NCBI RefSeq assembly: GCF_000195275.1 | Contig: NC_015385.1 | Span: forward strand, 2,620,501 to 2,684,500 | From: Treponema succinifaciens DSM 2489 | GTDB lineage: Bacteria; Spirochaetota; Spirochaetia; Treponematales; Treponemataceae | Length of the DNA: 64,000 bases | Reading direction: 5' to 3' | In this document: one piece after another, positions 63,675 to 64,000 of the stretch | Position numbering within the stretch: the stretch's first letter is position 1 | Layout of the letters: the number at the start of each line of letters is the position of its first letter | Made by a program: the position numbers and the translations under genes | The notes under the pieces: model-generated | Seen by the model: the letters and a program-made list of their open reading frames with translations, nothing else | What the model was told of the DNA's origin: nothing | Databases searched by the model: none

Positions 63675-64000
63675 TTTAACTTTTCCTGTGTTTCCTTGAT
63701 TATTTTCTGAAACTGCTCCATCGATTTTTCTATGCTGAACTGGCACGCATGGCTGATAATTTTTTCTTTCTTGAAAACACCTTTTGAATCAAGCCGCTCA
63801 AATTCAAGAATTGAAGATGCAACGCTGTCTGTTTCCTGCTTGTCAAAAAAAATACCTGTCTTTCCATCAATGACAGTTTCCAAAGCTCCGCCTTTTCCAA
63901 ATGCAATTACAGGCCGACCGCAAGCCTGAACTTCCAAAGGTGTAAGTCCCAAATCTTCTTCCGCGCAAAAAATAAGAGCTCGGCAACGCTGAAGATATGA
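63671..64000 (-). CDS. Glycosyltransferase family 4 (C-terminal part, cut by window edge)
   Basis: The frame runs open to the window end; 109 codons are visible. The segment ALIFCAEEDLGLTPLEVQA followed by CGRPVIAFGKGGALETVIDG is the nucleotide-sugar-binding E(x7)E region of GT4 enzymes (GT-B fold). The donor and acceptor cannot be told from this part. The stop overlaps the ATG of the next gene by 4 nt. Confidence 0.88.
   Translation of the reverse strand, partial: SYLQRCRALIFCAEEDLGLTPLEVQACGRPVIAFGKGGALETVIDGKTGIFFDKQETDSVASSILEFERLDSKGVFKKEKIISHACQFSIEKSMEQFQKIIKETQEKLK

Overview
The window looks like a chromosome segment of a saccharolytic spirochaete, most likely a gut- or rumen-type Treponema. 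Four things point this way. RpoB carries Asn at the E. coli Ser531 position, a known spirochaete trait. There is a TrpXYZ-type ABC cassette. Sugar and glucan genes are prominent (GH9 endoglucanase, MalQ, a LacI-controlled sugar ABC operon). The DNA is A+T-rich with poly-G tracts of the kind treponemes use for phase variation. The genus is inferred, not proven.

Layout. 1-8659 (minus): the conserved transcription/translation block tRNA-Thr, rpmG, tRNA-Trp, secE, nusG, rplK, rplA, rplJ, rplL, rpoB, rpoC (rpoC runs off the left edge). 8714-16417 (minus): serine acetyltransferase followed by an accessory stretch: a small kinase-like protein, a BrnT/BrnA toxin-antitoxin pair, a KAP P-loop NTPase flanked by two copies of the 3' end of a formylglycine-enzyme-like gene, a frame-disrupted lipoprotein of that family, a polysaccharide deacetylase overlapping a Fic protein, and a two-repeat exported protein. 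16521-28001: a ParA/MinD-like ATPase, lgt and a methyltransferase (+), facing an AICAR transformylase, a HisA-HisI-HisE fusion, pyrC, a GGDEF-EAL protein with a periplasmic sensor, and a YgiQ-type radical SAM protein (-). 28197-42265: a truncated UroD-like gene, a polyferredoxin/TauE-like membrane pair, aspS, an HD-GYP protein with a CBM2-like outer domain, a GH9 cellulase, and an autoregulated operon (binding protein, two permeases, LacI, MalQ). 42334-50336 (+): Na+/solute symporter, TrpXYZ, a dicarboxylate/amino-acid symporter, rsmE and DUF763. 50333-53023 (-): metNI and a pseudouridine synthase. 53145-61093: an LRR protein, a flavinylated lipoprotein reductase, a small lipoprotein with a poly-G promoter, UPF0210, pyrF and a PyrK-PyrD fusion. 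61098-64000: lspA, yfcE, an unknown membrane protein and a cut glycosyltransferase.

Most notable signals. (1) A near-consensus sigma70-type promoter whose 16-nt spacer holds a G10 tract, driving a small lipoprotein (56533-56560). A second G10 tract lies just upstream of the GGDEF-EAL promoter. (2) Nine genes have a -10 box 6 nt (once 8 nt) before the ATG, no Shine-Dalgarno sequence and a -35-like hexamer 17-18 nt upstream: a class of predicted leaderless mRNAs that includes pyrC, pyrF, hisA-IE, lspA and yfcE. (3) An HD-GYP protein whose outer domain resembles a cellulose-binding CBM2 module sits directly downstream of a GH9 cellulase.

Metabolic logic: histidine synthesis releases AICAR, and a stand-alone AICAR transformylase sits 14 nt after the HisA-IE fusion. 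Three pyrimidine steps are present (pyrC, pyrF, fused pyrKD). The sugar operon lacks its own ATPase. All functional names come from reading translated sequence by eye; no database search was run.
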